Assembly: GCF_011386835.1 (NCBI RefSeq)
Contig: NC_088800.1
Coordinates: forward strand, 88,093,481-88,157,480
Length of the DNA stretch: 64,000 bases
Reading direction: 5' to 3'
Source of the DNA: Chrysemys picta bellii
Lineage: Eukaryota; Chordata; Testudines; Emydidae
Below the pieces are notes generated by a model. That model saw nothing but the letters and a program-made list of their open reading frames with translations. It was not told the origin of the DNA and did no database searches. The first letter of the stretch is position 1. Every line of letters begins with the position of its first letter. The position numbers and the translations under genes were made by a program. This document shows, one piece after another, positions 61,788 to 64,000 of the stretch.

Positions 61788-62164
61788 GGTCACCTGGAAA
61801 GATTTGCTGATAGCACTCCACGCCACGCTGGGCTGAGCAAACAGGAAGGGGATTTTTAAAATTCCCGGGGAATGTAAAGGGTCGGTCACATGGTTGGTTA
61901 CCTGAGGCCAGGGCAGTAGAGTTTGAACTGATGACCAGAGTGGCTAGAACAGGCATTGTGGGATACTGTCGAATAATTCTGGAGGCCATTCACAGCGCAT
62001 TGGGTGGCCACTCTGGCGCCGCAGCGCTGCACTCGCTATTCCTCTCAGAGAGGCGCAGTACATGCAGCGCTGCAACCACGGAGATACAGCGCTGCAAATG
62101 CCTTGCCAGTGTGGACGGGGAGTGAGTTACAGCGCTGCAACTCACAAGTGTAGCCAAGGCCTAA

Positions 62165-63785
62165 GAGGCAAGTTCTTAGTCTTTCCCCACCATATTGTAC
62201 TAACCCCAGTGAGATCAGCTTCTAAGCCTACCAAAGCACATCTGCCCCTTAAAAGTTGATTCCGAATTCTCAGGTAATTAAGAGCATGTTCCTGTGGAAG
62301 AGGCTATAGGCTACAATCCAAACAACTCTTCTTCCCTAGAGGGTGTGGTAACACATATCATTGGTGTCACCATGGAAAGGCTAAATCCTTCCCAGACTTG
62401 CTCACCAGAGTTGTGAATGCACTTGGTTTGGTGCTTCCAGATGTCAAGAAAAGACTTGTAGATTAGTTGGCATCTTGGAACTGAATTTACTGGTCAGATT
62501 GGCTGCAGTCATGAAGGCTTTGTGGACATTGGACAAGGATTTACAAGTAGCACTAGTCTCAATCCTGACAGCTTGTTGGAAGGCAGATGGATTACACTAA
62601 GTCTCTCCTGAAGGGCTTGCTTTTCTTTTCTGAAACAAATGAAAAATTGGAGGTTGGAAAATTGCATAAAACGACCCCAAGTAATAGATGGATCAGAGTG
62701 AAAAACCACCCTGGCAAGATGGCTCCTCTGCACCAGATGTCAGATTCCTCTGTCACCTCTGCTGGCTCTATATGACACTAGTGAACCCCTATTTTACTAA
62801 CTAATTGTAGACACTGGAGTTCATAAAATAAAAAGTTCATGAAATTGAACATTTCAAAATTACAGGAGGTTGAATGCATAAGTTGCAGTATGGTGTCCTG
62901 CGTCGCTTTGTTCTTTTTCAGACTACTGCAAATTTATTTCCAGTGCATTGAAGATATTGGATGAGAAATAAAGGTCAATTTTTTCTTCATCTTCACTTTT
63001 GTTATGTGATTTTTCCCCAACCCCTGATGGAGAAAATCTGTATAACTGGTTGTTTGTAAGACTGATGTCCATCATATCGAGGTTGTACTGTAATATTCTG
63101 ACAAGATCCCCTTTTATTGCACCATCGTCCTGAGGAGCTTAAGGAAGTGGGTGGAAGACTTGATGCCTGATTTATAAAAAGCAGAGGCATTCATTAAAAG
63201 CTGCTTGTGATGCCTTGGGGACAGTAGTGACTACAGACCAACAGATGAGCTGGCTGTCTAAAGTGTTCTGGTTTGTCCATAAAAGGTGCAAGATAACCCA
63301 TTTGAAGTGGCCTAGATTTCTTTAGTGTCTCCACAGATGAGACACTGGAGAAATTAAAGAATTCCAAGTCAAGGTTGAGATCCCAGGCCCGTTATTGACA
63401 GCCCTTCAAAAGAAAAGCACCATTCAAATACCAGAAGTTGTCTCAGCCTTCTTATTTCAGTGGGCAGACATCCAGATCCTTTAGGCAGAAGCACAGATCA
63501 TCATCTATGACCTCATGGCCCTCTTCCTTTTCCAAACAGAATGTTTAAAGGGGCACTTGATCCCTGAACCAATTATTGTGGATATGTTTTTCTCAACTCC
63601 CATTTCCTTATTTGGAGACCACTGTTTCTTTGAGGTAATGTGAAGTTGATAATTCCTCCAGTACGGTACCACTCCATACCCCCAAACCATCAACTTCCCT
63701 GTCCATCTCACAGCAACAGCAAAAGGATGAAAACACCTTTTACATTTTGGTTCAATAGAATAGGGGTCTCAATATGTTGTGATCA
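62165..63785 (+). other. Unclassified intron sequence right of the Harbinger element
   Basis: Codon-like, GC-moderate sequence with short frames (such as 62587-62775 +) and phrases such as atgaaggctttgtggacattgg. It may be a decayed retroelement coding region continuous with 57990-58246, but no motif identifies it. Confidence 0.35.
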
Positions 63786-64000
63786 AGTATCAGAGGGGTA
63801 GCCATGTTAGTCTGGATCTGTAAAAAGCAACAGAGAGTCCTGTGGCACCTTATAGACTAACAGACGTATTGGAGCATAAGCTTTCGTGGGTGAATACCCA
63901 CTTCGTCAGATGCATGTGGTGGAAATTTCCAGAGGCAGGTATAAATATGCAGACCAGAATCAGTCTGGAGATAACGAGGTCAGTTCAATCAGGGAGGATG
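63786..64000 (-). mobile_element. Penelope-like element 3' end (minus strand), runs off the window
   Basis: Reverse-complement of the terminus seen at 13257: atcagaggggtagccatgtt ... agcaacagagagtcctgtgg ... tatagactaacagacg. The minus strand holds CTGACGA (63909-63903), a perfect 5-bp stem II (GTGGG/CCCAC) with loop tattca, and GAAA (63885-63882), a full hammerhead-type core. Unlike the palindromic copies it continues into further element sequence (gaaatttccagaggcaggta ... gttcaatcagggaggatg), so it may be a longer copy. Confidence 0.6.

Larger units (their letters stand above)
58247..62161. mobile_element. PIF/Harbinger DNA transposon, near-complete, 3.9 kb
   Basis: The perfect 17-bp TIR GGCCTTGGCTACACTTG opens the element and closes it inverted. 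It is flanked by the 3-bp duplication TAA (58244-58246, 62162-62164), the Harbinger TWA signature. Subterminal CAGCGCTG-type motifs: 58272, 58315 and 58382 on the left; 62022, 62064, 62087 and 62130 on the right. It carries the two hallmark genes in convergent orientation: a HARBI1-like transposase (+) and a Myb/SANT-like protein (-). Their poly(A) signals meet at 59976-60013. Only one coding lesion was found, so it looks recent. Confidence 0.92.
54636..64000 (+). other. KCTD5: KCTD5 intron 1 (5' part)
   Basis: No second KCTD5 exon (expected to begin with DETGAYLID) is found before the window ends, so the intron exceeds 9.3 kb. It holds CR1, MITEs, the Harbinger transposon and a Penelope-like terminus. 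Confidence 0.8.

Noticed and set aside
61788..61889. 34-codon N-terminal extension of the Harbinger Myb-like protein
   Set aside because: Family proteins start at MPPRxKR, and the extension has no domain character.
1..64000. CRISPR arrays, operons, ribosome-binding sites, bacterial mobile elements
   Set aside because: The spliced vertebrate genes and repeat content exclude a prokaryotic source; no regularly spaced repeat arrays were seen.

Overview
The window is vertebrate nuclear DNA, most likely from a turtle. It is AT-rich with long introns and two conserved protein genes. The repeats are what I would expect in chelonians: CR1 LINEs, DIRS-like tyrosine-recombinase retroelements, Penelope-like termini, PIF/Harbinger, hAT and pogo/Tigger-type DNA elements, and many TIR or fold-back MITEs. 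The organism call rests on recognising repeat families from memory, not on a search.

Host genes. PDPK1 (3-phosphoinositide-dependent protein kinase 1) fills 1-53.8 kb on the + strand. Exons 2 to 14 are all present with consensus splice sites and consistent phases (729-998 through 47774-47881). They encode 547 residues; with about 8 residues from an exon 1 upstream of the window the protein would be about 555 aa, against 556 in human. A long 3' UTR follows. About 0.5 kb beyond its likely poly(A) signal a CpG island contains the promoter and first coding exon of KCTD5 (ATG at 54393, donor at 54636), also on +. The rest of the window is KCTD5 intron 1. The PDPK1-KCTD5 order matches human 16p13.3.

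Intron content. Intron 1 of PDPK1 carries a minus-strand CR1 and a 1.1-kb TIR element. The 15-kb intron after exon 5 holds two DIRS-like elements (A about 11.47-19.11 kb, B about 19.11-23.15 kb), interrupted by two Penelope-like palindromes, a hAT-like MITE, a Tigger-like MITE and a solo LTR, and followed by a short DIRS fold-back. The 11-kb intron after exon 10 has a third DIRS copy (32.73-36.96 kb), CR1 pieces, another Penelope-like palindrome, and a TIR element packed with tRNA-like modules into which a CR1 inserted. Later introns hold Tigger-like MITEs, an LTR-like repeat and CR1.

The most notable mobile element is a 3.9-kb PIF/Harbinger transposon (58247-62161) in KCTD5 intron 1. It has a 3-bp TAA target duplication and a 17-bp perfect TIR. 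Its transposase has one frameshift and a visible DDE triad. A convergent two-exon Myb/SANT-like partner gene still splices in frame.

No rRNA, functional tRNA, CRISPR or bacterial features were seen.
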